This document shows positions 37,477 through 52,555 of a stretch of DNA of 64,000 nt, piece by piece; the first letter of the stretch is position 1, and the number at the start of each line of letters is the position of its first letter. A model generated the notes under the pieces. That model saw only the letters and a list, made by a program, of their open reading frames with translations, had not been told where the DNA came from and did not search any database. A program made the position numbers and the translations under genes. Source of the DNA: Meloidogyne chitwoodi (Eukaryota; Nematoda; Chromadorea; Rhabditida; Meloidogynidae); assembly GCA_015183035.1 (NCBI GenBank), contig JACZZP010000003.1, forward strand, positions 1,302,001-1,366,000, in the 5' to 3' direction.

Positions 37477-37946
37477 TTATATACCACAATCTTGTTGTTG
37501 TTGACCCCCTAGTGATATGTAATTAGTTGTGGCATTCTTTTCTCTCTCAAATACGTTTTTAAAGAGTCGATTAAAAATTTGGAATAATATCACAACTAAT
37601 GCGCTAAAACCTGAGTAGGTATTTAACATAAATGTTTTTTTATTAAATGGTGATATTGTCTTTTTTATAACAAAATATTTAAGGTATGCATGTAAAATAA
37701 GTTTTAAAAATAAGCTTATTTCACGTCCCATAACATAAGTATACTCAAATATAACTTAGAAAAAACTAATGAATTTCGGAACTTGTAAAAATTGGAGGGT
37801 ATTGCTTTGGACATTTGCGGATTTATTTTGTTAAATGAGATATCATTCGACACATCGAAAAACTGACAATGAGTCGATTTAAGGGAGGGAAATATCATAC
37901 TAACATCTTTAAGACGAGATAAGACTCCTGAAAATCTAAAAATCAT
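37477..37946 (-). CDS. Possible small single-pass membrane protein, unrecognised
   Basis: A candidate two-exon gene on the minus strand. It starts at ATG 37946 (MIFRFSGVLSRLKDVSMIF) and reads KSTHCQFFDVSNDISFNKIN and SKAIPSNFYKFRNSLVF. A GT donor near 37741 and the acceptor CTACTCAG near 37610 would join KLYLS to FSALVVILFQIFNRLFKNVF. The end is EREKNATTNYISLGGQQQQD to the stop at 37477. One hydrophobic segment (ALVVILFQIF) suggests a membrane anchor. It converges on tfg-1 and lies downstream of hrpa-1 on the same strand. I know no family match; the Arg-rich N-terminus could be a mitochondrial targeting sequence. Confidence 0.35.
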
Positions 37947-38283
37947 AGGGGATCAAGCTAATTTTAGGCAATTACCTAGCCTGCTCCTTTCTATGAATAT
38001 AATATTATCTTATTAGTTGTAATTTTAATGGGTAGATAAAGTTTAAGTCAAGTAATCCTTGACTCTGGGTTATCAATGTACGAGCCCCAACTCATAATAT
38101 ATGCAAAAATATCCTCCCATCTTTACAAGTGCCCAAATTTCATATCTTGTTTGGGCGATTTTAGGATAAATAAAAATCACTTTATGGTGAAGGTAAACAA
38201 AAAGCGAACATTGGGGAAACAAGTATCAAGTTAATTGGAAAAGCGATAAAATCCCATCAAGCTTCGTTTAAATAATTATTACA
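37947..38283. other. Spacer downstream of hrpa-1
   Basis: Probably the 3' UTR of hrpa-1 and the 5' region of the small minus-strand candidate gene. A short minus-strand frame near 38055-38102 (MSWGSYIDNPESRIT) has no continuation and is not called as an exon. Confidence 0.4.
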
Positions 38284-40328
<2,045 letters not shown>

Positions 40329-40921
40329 TTTGACTTTGAATATTTGCTTGCTCAATAATAAACTGCCTAGACGAGATTCTTACTCAGTATTATTAAAGCT
40401 AAAAGTTGCACTAGAATTAAGCAATAAACTTATTCTCTGTTGAATACTAAAAAACTAATCGTATGTATTAATTGTAAAATATAAAAATACGCAGACAATT
40501 CACTAGATTTAGGGAAAATGAAATATCTTCTAACATCAATAAGCCTTTTAAAACTAAAGCGCGATTTCCTTAAAAATCATTAACTTAATTGGTATAGAAT
40601 ATTAAAGCATCTAGTATTTAAGAAAAGATAAGGAATATTTATATTAACAGAAACAGTCGTTAATTATGACGATTGGTAAGTTGCCTGTAGTTGAAATAAT
40701 CAGCTCCATATAAACTTAATCTAGAACTTATTAAGCATCAATCTACCATCTATGGTGGCTATTGTTAATTTGATACCTTTACATTTGTTGTAATTCACAC
40801 ATCGTTGACTGGCATATTCACTGCAAACGTATCATGCCAAAACAATATTGTTGAACCTTCCAATGGTAATATACATAATCAAGCAAATCAGGATTAAAAT
40901 CTATCTTAAAAGACTAAAACA

Positions 40922-40945
40922 AAAATCCACCTCACGGTGGATTTT
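40922..40945. repeat. Perfect 10-bp stem, 4-nt loop hairpin
   Basis: AAAATCCACC and GGTGGATTTT pair perfectly around TCAC, about 600 bp upstream of the hrpa-1 start. It does not match the histone stem-loop. Function unknown. Confidence 0.5.
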
Positions 40946-41755
40946 CCGAGACATTAGTGAAACTCTTATTGTCTCGCAAAGAGAAAAAATGTAACGAATT
41001 TTTCTCAACATTCTCTCTCATTTTTACTTTTTTTCTTTTTCCCGCTCTCCTAATTTCCACACTCTTTCCATTCAAAATCCGATATAATCCACTTTAAAGT
41101 CCCATATCTCGACTAATTATCTCAACTTTAGAAAAATTATCTCCAATTTTGTAGAGGTTTTAATTAATATTTTAGATAAAAAAATAGAAAGAATTCCTTC
41201 TTTTTGATTAAATTTTCCTTCTTTAACTTTTTTATTGTTCCAAAAAAAGAATTCCCCAAAAGTGTAAAGATTGTTCAATTTTCAACGCTGAGTTGATTAA
41301 AACCAAAATTAATGTGATCGGACAACTTTGAAGAAAGTTATGACCAAAAATAGATCAATTTTCACCGAATTTAAAAAATTCATAACTCTGTAGATGAAAC
41401 TTTTAGAAATCCAAAATGAACCAAATTATATAATAATTATAAGCTACAAAGTTACAAAATTTGAAAAAATTTGACAAAAGTATTCCTTTGAAACAGTCTC
41501 ATTCAATATTTCCCTCACATCAGAGTTGACCTCAAAATCACCCAGCATCTAAGTGTCTATTGTTGAGTGCCTTTCGCACTCAAACAGCTTAATTAAAAAG
41601 GTACGGCTGACTGCCTGCTGTCTTTCATTTTTAACCACTCTATTTTTCAGAGGCAAATGTCCCGGAAAATCCGACGCACAGCGGGTCAGCCCAGTTGTCA
41701 GACACGACTTAGGTTAGAGAAAAGATTTGCAGTGTTGTTATGTCTTAGTATGGTA

Positions 41756-41778
41756 GATCTGGGAAGTTAGGCAGCGGT
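41756..41778 (+). pseudogene. 5S rRNA-like fragment
   Basis: GATCTGGGAAGTTAGGCAGC followed by GGT resembles the conserved GATCTGGNAAGTTAAGCA segment around the internal promoter of animal 5S rRNA. The flanks do not fold into a complete 5S gene, so it is a fragment, a pseudogene or the head of a 5S-derived SINE. A related piece is at 59068-59090. Confidence 0.4.
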
Positions 41779-41810
41779 AAGAAATGTGTGGAAAGAAAAG
41801 AAGAGAGAGG

Positions 41811-41894
41811 GAGAAATGGTCAGCAGCGTAAAAAGTGACAAAAGGGTCAGCGGAGAAATGGTCAGCAGCGTAAAAAGTGACAAAAGGGTCAGCT
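41811..41894 (+). repeat. Tandem pair of a 42-bp unit
   Basis: Two copies of a unit starting GAGAAATGGTCAGCAGCGTA begin at 41811 and 41853. A third, partial AGGGTCA word follows before the inverted repeat at about 41936. It lies between a 5S-like fragment and that repeat. Confidence 0.75.
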
Positions 41895-41935
41895 TGAAAA
41901 GGGTCAATGAGAGATACTTTGCCCGGTTGGGGTCA

Positions 41936-43004
41936 TTTCAGTACCGCCAGTTCAGTACTGCCACTTCAGTCCCGCCACTTCAGTACGAGCCAGTTCAGTC
42001 CCGGCCCATTTCAGTCCCGCCATTTCAGTACCGCCAGTTCAGTCCCAGTACAAAAGGGCCATTTCAGTACCAGTTCTACAAAAATTATTAAAATTGTAAA
42101 AAACTCAAACAAATTATTAAAATATAATAAAAATTTATTAAAACAAAAAATTGACAATGGCAAGGGATTAACCCTATTCCATTGTCATTGAAAATGTAAA
42201 CAAAATATAATAAAATTGACTAATGAAAAAATTTGACTAAGCATTCATGTGATAATTGGAAGAGATACCGGTAAGTAATTCCATAATTGGTTTAAATATT
42301 GGTAATCATTAGGAATTTGTTGATTATTATTTAAATAACGTTGTCCATTTTTGAGTCAATAGTTGCTTAGTCTTGGTATAAACTTGGACCTATTGGGTGA
42401 TTTTAACTTCTTCATTTTTAAGCCCATGGCCGGTTAGTTTTTGTACAAACCTGGACCTATTGGGTGTGTTTTATAACTTCCCCATTTATCTAGTGCAGCC
42501 TCGGTAATCACCTCAAATGAACTTACTCCCCCATATGGTTTTTCGATTTTCGGGGACCTGTAGCTCGGCCTGGAATTGAGACCGCGGGCTGATTCTGGTA
42601 TCGTTAGTTTCAGCTTGACGAGCTCTTTCGAATGACATATACATTGTTTTGTTTTGGGAGGTGGGAAAATACCGAAATTTTACCTTCATTTTATGGAAAA
42701 CAAAAAGAAATCCTTCGTTTATTTTTTTATTTCTCTTCCCTCAATATCAATAGTTCCTTGAAAATCCATACGAAAATAGAAAGTATATAAATAAAAGGTA
42801 AAACCGAAAAATGAAAAAAAAATATTGAAATGAAAAAAACTATTATTTCTGCTTAAAAGTTTGTTGGTACTGAAATGGCCCCTTTTGTACTGGGACTGAA
42901 CTGGCGGTACTGAAATGGCGGGACTGAAATGGCCCGGGACTGAACTGGCTCGTACTGAAGTGGCAGTACTGAACTGGCAGGACTGAACAGGCCCGTTCCG
43001 TACT
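41936..43004. mobile_element. Inverted-repeat element with arrays of TTCAGTCC/TTCAGTAC words
   Basis: About 140 bp on the left (41936-42074) is the imperfect reverse complement of about 137 bp on the right (42868-43004). Both arms are strings of short units such as TTTCAGTACCGCCAG and TTCAGTCCCG, and the inner ends share CCCAGTACAAAAGG. The 790-bp interior has no transposase that I can see. I could not fix termini or a target duplication, so the superfamily is unknown. Dense subterminal repeats of one short word resemble the two hAT-type elements elsewhere in the window. Confidence 0.55.
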
Positions 43005-44134
43005 TTGCCATCTAAAAATTTAAAAGCCGAATTTTAAAAATTTAAAGCCGAATTTTCGTTTATGTTTTTTTGGCTGAAATATTAATTAAAGACTTTTCTA
43101 CAATATTGGAGCTTATTTTTTTAAACTTGAGCTTATAAGCCGAGACATTGGATTTTAAAGTAGGTAACCTCATTTCTGGGTAAAAGGTAAAACGAGAGTA
43201 ATGATTAAAACAAGAGAACGAATTATAGAAAGAAAGAAAACGAGACACTTCATTAAGTCCGCCTTAACCCGCTGTGTGCGACGTGCAATTCGATTAATAA
43301 AATTGATTTTTGGTAATATTACAGTATTGAAAGAAATCGTTGCAAATTTTTATTTTTTAATCTCCATAAGAAAAATAATTAAATATTATACGCCGGACCT
43401 GGGATTCGGAGACCAAAATTTGAAAAGTTTATAGCATACACTAGTATTTTTTTCGAATACTACATATAACACAAAAGAATCAGCACATGTACATATTTAC
43501 CGGTGATTATGCAAGTTTACATTATTGTATATATATATTAAAGGTCAAAAATGAATGGATAGATGAAAACAAATAGATGTATAAGATGAAATAGCATGGA
43601 ACATTCTACTTTAAAATGTATTTATATTTTGAATTTAACAGTCAATAAATGTTTATTTATATACCCAGTGATCCTCTATTAAGGTATTAGATACATATAC
43701 TTTATATGTATGTAGCTACGTCAAAATAGACATCTGAATTTTGATTCACATTATTTTCTTGACGGTTGAAATTTTTACTTATTTGATAGGGGGTCCTGAT
43801 CTTAAAAAATTGATTTTAATATTGATCATTAAATTTCTAATATACTTTAATGCTTTCAAGCAAAATGTTCCGTACTGTTGTTTCACTAGCTGTATTTATT
43901 AAATGAATTAGACAAATACATATAAAAGTATTTATGTAGTACGTCAATAATTTATTAAAATCTAAATAGGGCTAAAACTATTCTATTATAATTATATAAA
44001 TTTTTAGACAGAAATTGAATTAGTAATACATAAAAATTCTTTGAGGATCTGAGCCCTATTTATTAGGAAATATCACACCAAGAAATTAAAACAACAGGCA
44101 TTTGCCTGTCGAATGAATTTCTATAAATTAGTTT

Positions 44135-44944
<810 letters not shown>

Positions 44945-45190
44945 TAGTCAAATTGAGATTATTTAATTTGCAGTAATATAACAATTCGTTCTAAATAATA
45001 CAATTTAGAAATAATCAAAGTTTGTATAAAACAAAATCTAAAATAAAACAAGAAAGGAAATAATAAAAAATCCAACAAAAATATTAAATTCTTTTCCACG
45101 ACTAATAGCATAACGCCAGAGATTTTAAATCTTGTTTATGAAAACACATAATGCGTGTTTCTTTTACTTTAACTAAAAATTGGTATAAAT

Positions 45191-46357
45191 TAGTGACCGG
45201 AAAAATCGATTTTTCCGGACTTCCGGACCGGATTTTGGTTTTGTGAGTAGTGCCGGACCGGATCCGGCCGGACTTTTCGGGATTAATCCAGGTCCCGAAT
45301 TAGTCCGGACTTTTACAAATCCGGACTCCGGCTGAAATTAGCCGGATTCTGGACCGGACTTGATTTTTTATTGATTTTTCAAAAAAATATAAAAATATTG
45401 GTAAAAAACTTATATTTTCAAAATAAGCAACAAAAAAATTTTATTAATAAGAGTAATTCAATTGTGGGATTGCTATGTTCAAAAAAATCAAATATTCAGC
45501 ATTTTCTGGGGTAAGATTGGACCTCCTATAATCGAATACATCTCTTGCTACGCTGAAAATTTCTTCACTTTCAACATTAGTAGGAGTTGTCAAAAGTTTG
45601 GAAAATTGAGGATTATTTTATGATTCTTTTTCCACAGGTCGAGTGGGTCAGATCGCCGCGGGTTGAGCTTAAGTGTCGAGTTTAGGGACGGATAAATTTT
45701 CATAAATTTCTAGCTGTTTTAGCGTCGCAGGCAAAAATTTAAAGATTTTTATGCTTCTGCTACCAAAAATTCATCTTTTTTTATTGCAATTGGCGAAAAT
45801 TTTTTACATCCGTTTGCAAAAATTTCCCTTAAGCGCCCAGGCGAAAAATTAAAAAAAATTTTAAAACTTTGTTGCCGAAAATTTCATTTTTTTGTGTCGC
45901 AGGCGATTCATTTAAATTTTTTTCAAATAGGTAAGTCAATTTGGAATATTTTATGTTGCATTGCAGTTTCTAAATAAATATCCTGCATTTTTAATCGCAA
46001 TTAAAATATAATATAAATTCGATAATTTATGTAATAAGAGAAAAATTAATTTACTAAGTAATTGCTAAATATTTATTTACGCCACAAAACTGCATTTTAT
46101 AATTCTCAATCGTCCTCTTTTACATTTTTCTTAACATTATGCCAAAAAAAGAAAAATTGAAAAATCCGGAATTAGGTACAAAAAAATCGCCGGATTCGGA
46201 TCCGGACCCGGATTTTGTGAACAGAGCCGGACCGGATCCGGCCGGATTTTTCGGGATTAATCCGGGTCCGGAAAAATCCGGAAATTGCGAAAAAACCTGG
46301 ATTTGGGACCCGGACTCCCGAAAAATCCGGCCGGATCCGGTCCGGCGCCGGTCACTA
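45191..46357. mobile_element. Decayed hAT transposon with 8-bp target duplication
   Basis: It begins TAGTGACCGG at 45191 and ends CCGGTCACTA at 46357, between perfect 8-bp duplications GTATAAAT (45183-45190 and 46358-46365). The outer about 170-200 bp on each side are packed with TCCGGA/CCGGAC words and are rough inverted copies of each other. The interior keeps the end of a hAT transposase on the minus strand (separate entry). At 1167 bp it is an internally deleted copy. GC content of the ends is far above the surroundings. It lies between arl-1 and POLR3F. Confidence 0.85.
45444..45622 (-). pseudogene. hAT transposase dimerisation-domain fragment
   Basis: On the minus strand this reads [20 protein letters not shown], then [20 protein letters not shown] and [10 protein letters not shown] to a stop at 45444. 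The pattern T-P-x-x-x-x-S-E-x-x-F-S-x-A, then R-R-x-x-L-x-P-E-N-A-E-x-L-x-F-L, is the hallmark of the C-terminal hAT dimerisation domain. The frame is closed upstream and the catalytic part is missing. It independently supports the hAT assignment made from the ends. Confidence 0.85.
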
Positions 46358-46513
46358 GTATAAATAGTTAATAATTTTTCAATTTTCCCTTTTCCTGATC
46401 TCAATTTTTCGTATTTCGACTCATCGTCTGAAGAGTACGTCCGTCAAAAGTAACGGCAAATGTTTAATATATAAATGTAAAATAACAACGAAAAAAATGT
46501 GAAAACACTATCG

Positions 46514-47860
46514 TCAAAGTTCAAAATACTGTCCAAAATATTCACAATTCTCGGGTGATATTAGATGACCGGGTGTACATTCTCCGCTCATTGAACATTG
46601 TAAGCAAGGTATAGAGGCTAATGGAGTTGCACGCTTACGCGGACGAAGCGCCCTAAAATATTGTTAAATCATTAAATATTTTATTTATTATTACACCTAT
46701 AGGTATGATTAAGTCGTTTTTCCATGCGTCCGTCGAGGACTGCTATATCAAGGACACTTTCAATATCCGCAATACCAAGCTGGACGCGACATATGCCTTT
46801 TTCATGGATGTATCGAGCAACATAAAATAAATTTTAAATTTAGGGGGAAATTCCGTATGATTACTATACTAAATATATAGAACATAATTTTCTAAATTAA
46901 TTTAAAATGAAAAAACCTCTTCCGATAGAATAAAGGAAGCCTCACGCCGAGCTACTGGATCTGAACGATGTAGATCTTCTGCTTGTCGAGCACGTTGCTT
47001 TAATGTTTTATTTTATATTTATTGTATAAGAAAGTAACCAATAGCCAGTTGGTGCAAACATGGATAAGAGTTTGAACAAATTCAGAATCCAATTGTTGAT
47101 CAGAATAAAATGTACCGCCGGTTAACGATTCATCTGCCTCAAGACCACAGAGAATATAACTATAATACATATAACCAATTTATTAAAAATTGCTAGCTTT
47201 AATTATTAAAAAATTGATTCAAATTTTTTAAAACATTTGAAAACTTTACGTTTTTCGGGTTGTCCCTGCTGCTTTAATGGATCGAATTAGTTTTCGTTGT
47301 TCAAGCGCTTTAAGAACACGTCGCATTTGTAAGTCGTTCAAGCCGGACCGTTCACGAATATCCCTGATCCAAACTCCCATTCGTTTTGCTTCTTCAATGA
47401 TAGAGTAAACCAAAAAAAAACAAAACAAATTAATATTTCAAAATATTATTGTGTACCAATTGCTCTTCAGGACTAGCATTAGTCAAATCGCTACCTTTTT
47501 TTAAACGTAAATAGAAATCACTTCCACCACCTAATCAATTAAGTTTACATAAAGTAAAGACAGTTTTCTCACCAGTCTGGTCTGCCCGACGCAACATTTC
47601 AATTTTCGACTCAGCAAGAAGTCTATTTACAACCGCACCCAACTCTACAGCTGTTGCGGGAGTTTCATCGGCAGACTGAGTAACGGATATTTCTATATAT
47701 ACTTTTAATAAATAAACACAATTTATTTACCCCGTAGAAGTTCAGCATTGCTAAATCCGTCTGGTCGTTGAGCGAGCAGTTGCAATACACGTGAATCAAA
47801 CGACTCAATACCACCAGGGTCAATTTCATTGGCTCCAAGAGAGAAGCTAGTTCCAGACAT
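46514..47860 (-). CDS. POLR3F: RNA polymerase III subunit RPC6 (RPC39/POLR3F)
   Basis: A subunit of the Pol III initiation subcomplex, which contacts TFIIIB and opens promoter DNA. It starts at ATG 47860 (MSGTSFSLGANEIDPGG). Tandem winged-helix domains follow: VLQLLAQRPDGFSNAELLR in the first, then IIEEAKRMGVWIRDIRERSG and LKALEQRKLIRSIKAAG in the second. The region TGGTFYSDQQLDSEFVQTL matches the conserved G-G-x-W/F-Y-S-D-x-x-x-D-x-E-F-V segment of RPC6. The C-terminus has a Cys cluster (IPCLQCSMSGECTPG, then SPENCEYFGQYFEL) that in the family binds an iron-sulphur cluster. The stop is the TGA at 46514-46516. There are about seven short introns. Confidence 0.93.
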
Positions 47861-48127
47861 ATTCCTTTTAAAAATAACCTTTAAAAATTTTCATTATACA
47901 TATGTAAAGGTTTGAATAAAATTAGATTGGAATAGTAGAAATCCATATATATGTAAAATAAATTTAATATATAAAAATTATACACAATTAAAAAGAAGGG
48001 GAGAATAATAATTTATTAAAATTATCTTTTTCAACAATCACTGAAAATAAACCAAATATGTAGTTTAAAAACATTTTTATGATAAATAATTAATATTAAA
48101 AATAATTCAAGTTATACTTTTTCTCTA

Positions 48128-50608
48128 TTATTCTCTATTAGTATTGGTAATGAAACGGAAATTTTGGAATATCTGTCGAAAAAAACGACAAAAAATTTCC
48201 TAAAATAAAAAAAATGATCAATTAAATAAAAGAAAATAATACCAATATGCTTTGAGGCAAAAGTGAGCGTAAAAAAGAGATAATTAAACCATAGCTTCTT
48301 TCATTCAATTCAGCTTTTTGATCTCCATTCTCTATTACAAAATCTTCTCTATCAGAGTTATTTGCTAATTCAAAATATTCCTGTTGACTGAATCTATAAA
48401 ATAATATTATATTAAGAATTCTAAAAAAGTATTTACTTTGGAGGACATGGATTTGTTTGAATACATTCACCCAATATTAAGTTTGTATCAATTACAAGTG
48501 TTTCAGGAATAGACAAACCGTTAATTATGCAATGTCTTGCCACATTTTCAGGTAATCCAGCAAATATTTGTTTTCGTCTATAAAATAAGGATCATAGAAA
48601 ATATGTATAAAAAAAAAGAAATAAATACCTTTTTGCCCATTGATCCATTTCTTGTCGTCTTATAGAATTTAACCGAGGAAGGACTCGATGTGTAGTTGTT
48701 TCAAGCCAATTGAGAATGGAGGAATCACTCCAAATTTTATTAGAATGATGCAAGAAAATGCGCACAAGTAATAACAAACCTTCAGGTTCTCTTTAATTAA
48801 ATATTAAAAGAATAATAACACTGCTTTAAAATTAATTTAAATCAATAAATATATTTTAGTTAAATATAATTTACCGGTAAGAGGCCAATGTATTCAAATA
48901 GTAATTATTTTCAATTAATGGATCAGCCCGAATTTGCAAATGATCGAGTATTTGTGAGAGAACAAATGGAAACGCCACCAATGCATCTTCGAACTAATAA
49001 AAAGTAAAGTCTAAATAAAAATACATATTATTGAGGGTAAAATACATTTTTAGTATAATTTAATATAAATTTGATAATCAAAAATAAATTATACTTTTCT
49101 GATAGCTTCATCCTCCATTCCAAGGAAATGAAGTGCCAAAGCTACAGAGAATTTATAGCTGGGTAACAAATCAAGGCGTTTGTTCTTGAGAAAATATTCA
49201 TAAAAATCCAAAAGGAAATTAGGACAATGAGCTCTAAAATTTTGAAAAAGTAAAAATCAAATAGTTTTGCCAATAATTTTTTAAGTAAAAACCTGAGTGC
49301 CAAAGAATCAAATAAAAGCAGAATTCCCAAAGGATCAACTTCATAATCATTGGCAAACAATAATTTTGCAATTTCCAGAGCTGCATTCAAATTTTTAGAT
49401 TCAATGTTTTTTAGTAAATAATGATAAAACAATAGAAAAAATGCACGATTTTCTTTCCATGCATAGTCCTTTAGGAAGTATGCAATTAGAACATAACAAC
49501 ACAGAAAAACAAACCAATCGATGATTGCTAGAACAAATGTTAAAATTTGGATGAAAAACAATTTCACATGCTAAAATTCCACGTTCTGAATAATAATATA
49601 TCTAAGAATATTATAATAAACAATATAACCAATAAAATCGTAAGCCTGTTCGATTTCACCTTTCTTTTGAATAACATCTGACATCAAAAGCAAGCTGTCA
49701 AGATGATAAGCATTTTGATGTTGAAGAATATCCTAAAATGAAAATAATCTCGGTAACTATCCTCTAAAGGAATCACATTTGTTAACCTAATATTTTTAAA
49801 ATATCTATTTATTTAGAAATGACTAAATTAAAAAACCATAATGTCAGCAAAACGCTTTTCACTGTGACAAAGGAAGAAAAACTGCTGCTGACGCTGATAT
49901 TGATCATTGTGCCAAAAACGAAACCATTTAACCCTATTTCCACTCTTGTATTGTACCGAATCAAGAATCATCCGAAATTCTTTAAAATTAATTTTTATTA
50001 AAGCCAAATTAGGAAAAGATGATTATACCTAAATTTCTTGGATGAGGCCAATTAATTCTTGTAATCATCAATTTACTGTCAAAAGATGGAAACTGATTAT
50101 TTAAAATAATATCTTTGTTATGAGTTGATTGCCTTAAAATACTCAAATTAATGTTGAGCAATTTATCCAGTATACAATCTTCCTTTTGATAGTTATTAGA
50201 GTTTGATTCTTCTTCAATTACTAGAAAAGTAAAAAATATAAATTAAATAATATTATAAACACCTTCTTTTGGCAAATCATTAACTAACTCAGTTTTTGAT
50301 TCAATTAATTTAACTAGTTCTTCAATTTTATCATCAGAAGACTTTTTCCTTGTCTTCCTTCCTCGCCGCCTTTTTGTTTTTTTTGTTTGTTTAGTCTTTA
50401 ATGAAATATATAAATTATCAACATCTTGTATTTCTTCTGAAGAAAATTCTGTTGAATTTTCAAGAACGCAAAACTTGTTAAAACTGAAATAGATTTTTAC
50501 AAAATATTATTTGTAAAATTGTTTACAAAAATAAAACTGTTACTTGGACATCTCATTCTCGATTTCATCATTGAATTCTGCAATTTCCTTTTTATTTAAA
50601 TTTTCCAT
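48128..50608 (-). CDS. TCF25: TCF25/NULP1 (RQC1) family protein
   Basis: In yeast and mammals this family joins the ribosome quality control complex on stalled 60S subunits. It starts at ATG 50608 (MENLNKKEIAEFNDEIEN). An acidic N-terminus is followed by a strongly basic patch (KTKKTKRRRGRKTRKKSSDD) that is typical of the family. The conserved domain is recognised by KWFRFWHNDQYQRQQQFF, then DILQHQNAYHLDSLLLMSDV, then AKLLFANDYEVDPLGILLLF and LLPSYKFSVALALHFLGMED. Further regions are ADPLIENNYYLNTLASYR and NWLETTTHRVLPRLNSIRRQ. The last exon encodes EIFCRFFRQIFQNF and ends at the TAA at 48128-48130. About ten introns are present. POLR3F lies downstream and IBA57 upstream on the same strand. 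Confidence 0.87.
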
Positions 50609-50816
50609 TCTTTGATCAAAAAATAATTAAACACTTCTCCAATTTTTAAAAGTTAATTAAAAATATAATCATCAGTATTATTATCTGTTTAAATAATTAT
50701 TTGAAAAAATACTTAAATTAGAGAATTAGATATTAATAACAAAATAATTTTGATGAAAAAATTATATTAATTTTTTATTAAATAGAAATATGACTAAATT
50801 AAAATTAGAAATAAAA

Positions 50817-51902
50817 TCAAATTTTTGGCCACCATTCAGGCCTCCAAACTTCTAATACGCGATTATTTGAATCAAAAAGTCGTATAGACGTATTTTCTGG
50901 TATTAACCCAACTGAAACAAGGCAAAGACCATTTTCACCATTTGAGCTAATCAACTTTAAAGAAATAAAATTTTTATTACTACGTTAAAAACGATTTTTA
51001 AACCTTTCCTTGTCGTTGAAATTTCTCATCCTTTAAAACCAAATCTTCTGTTATTTCATTAGTTAATAAAGTGTCGTTGACCAACCAACGAAATGGCATT
51101 AAACGGCGTCGAACAATTCCACTATGATAAGTCCGAGAAATTAATTCTTGGCCAATATAGCAACCAAAAATTAATTATTATATTTATAATAATTAAAAAA
51201 CCAACCTTTTTCAAAACTTATTCCATTTAATAAATCTCCATTCATAGCTAAAGGTATTTGATCAATTATTTCAATACCTTCACCAATTCCCCATTTGTAT
51301 CGATGTGCTATATATTCTTTCTCTGAATTTTGCACATTTTTTAAGGAATTTTCTTCACTATTTTCAATTAAAGAACGATATCCAAAATTTAATACTCTAG
51401 GATCAGGAGTCCAATTTATAATAGTTGATGAGGATGGTTTTGTCAATAAAATTAAAATTTAGTACTAAATTTATTTTTTTTTAAATCTAAATACCTGTAA
51501 TACATTAAATGAAGAACTAAAACAAACACGATGTTTTGGTAAACTTTCAATAGTAATTGGCCTTCTAAGTTTATAAATATTTAATACTTTTTGAAAAATA
51601 TCTAATTTTTTTGAATCAATTTCAAGTGCATAAGCCTCTATGCCACTTTCCAAAATATTTGTCAATCTCCAAATAAACATATCTACAAAAATTCTTCCTT
51701 TAACATTTAACAAAAATGTGTAGATTAATTGATTGGTATCATTCAATATCCTTAAATTAAAAGTATTTTTTAAAATATTTAAATTATAAAAAAATTAAAA
51801 TCTTAACTCAATATCTTTTGTTATTAATCCTTGCAAAAATTGTTTAGAACCACAACCTTTGATGAGAAGTAACCGTCGAAAATTTAATTGAAAAAATTTC
51901 AT
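50817..51902 (-). CDS. IBA57: Mitochondrial iron-sulphur assembly factor IBA57 (YgfZ/GcvT family)
   Basis: It acts late in mitochondrial [4Fe-4S] cluster assembly, with ISCA1/2. It starts at ATG 51902 ([18 protein letters not shown]), whose Arg/hydrophobic head could serve as a targeting sequence. The GcvT-like fold is visible in [13 protein letters not shown] and [20 protein letters not shown]. The diagnostic YgfZ/IBA57 motif K-G-C-Y-x-G-Q-E is present as [19 protein letters not shown], followed by IVRRRLMPF. The end is [10 protein letters not shown] and a TGA at 50817-50819. The protein of about 320 residues fits the family. The gap to TCF25 is only about 200 bp, head-to-tail on one strand, which would allow an operon, although no trans-splice signal can be proved. 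Confidence 0.9.
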
Positions 51903-52110
51903 AGGAATATTAAAATATTACACTGTTAAATATTTGAGCTTGACAAAAAGAAAACATTTAAATGAACTATCGTATTAAATAATACTATATATATATATTT
52001 AAAATTATGGAAAAGTATGTACATAGGTATATATTTTGTCAATAATGCAAATATTTGGATATTATCGAACATAAATTAATTAAATTTTTTTTGAAAAACA
52101 CATTATAATA

Positions 52111-52551
52111 GGTAATCTTCACCAATCTGGGCGCCACCCCAAATAATCGCACCGGAATAGTAAAAACGTGTTTTTAGGGGTTATCGAGGTCGCTGATTAC
52201 GAATCTGATATCAGTTTTTTCTTATCACTAATCCTTATCATTTTATCACTAATTTTTAAAATCACAGACTTTATCATGAATATTTTCCAAATTACTCAAC
52301 TTATTAATACACAAGAATCTGCTATTCGATTTTTACAACAACGTAACATTTTACGGTCTGTACCTCCATTATGACCATCATTTAATCAGTAATTGAGCGA
52401 AAATCTTGATAAAATCTGTGATTTTTAAAATTAGTGATAAGAAAAAACTAATATCAGATTCGTAATCAGCGACCTCGATAACCCCTAAAAACACGTTTTT
52501 ACTATTCCGGTGCGATTATTTGGGGTGGCGCCCAGATTGGTGAAGATTACC
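52111..52551. mobile_element. 441-bp miniature inverted-repeat element with 8-bp target duplication
   Basis: It begins GGTAATCTTCACCAATCTGG and ends with its reverse complement. Perfect 8-bp duplications TTATAATA lie at 52103-52110 and 52552-52559. The inverted arms are about 125 bp (to about 52235 and from about 52427) and nearly identical. There is no transposase. The GG terminus with an 8-bp duplication would fit a Merlin or hAT derivative, but I cannot decide. Its right-hand duplication overlaps the outer end of the inverted gene duplication at 52556. Confidence 0.85.
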
Positions 52552-52555
52552 TTAT

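Larger units (their letters stand above)
40329..44134. other. 3.8-kb repeat-rich intergenic region
   Basis: It lies between hrpa-1 and arl-1, both on the minus strand, so it holds the promoter of hrpa-1 (near 40330-40700) and the 3' end side of arl-1's neighbour spacing. The middle contains a perfect hairpin, a 5S-rRNA-like piece, a 42-bp tandem pair and a long inverted repeat (separate entries). A tandem pair of about 21 bp (TTTAAAGCCGAATTTT) lies at 43018-43060. From 43250 to 44130 I see nothing supported. Confidence 0.55.

Noticed and set aside
38055..38102. MSWGSYIDN-like frame resembling a profilin start
   Set aside because: It stops after 15 codons with no donor site and no profilin-like continuation in the next kilobase.
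46120..46404. Open frames with Pro/Asp/Gly/Ser repeats on both strands
   Set aside because: Translations of the CCGGA arrays at the end of the hAT element.
49819..50001. A plus-strand 60-codon frame
   Set aside because: It is antisense to a well-supported TCF25 exon (KWFRFWHNDQYQ).
50608..51902. An operon of IBA57, TCF25 and POLR3F
   Set aside because: Order, strand and the about 200-bp IBA57-TCF25 gap would allow it, but no trans-splice acceptor or polycistronic signal can be shown from sequence alone.
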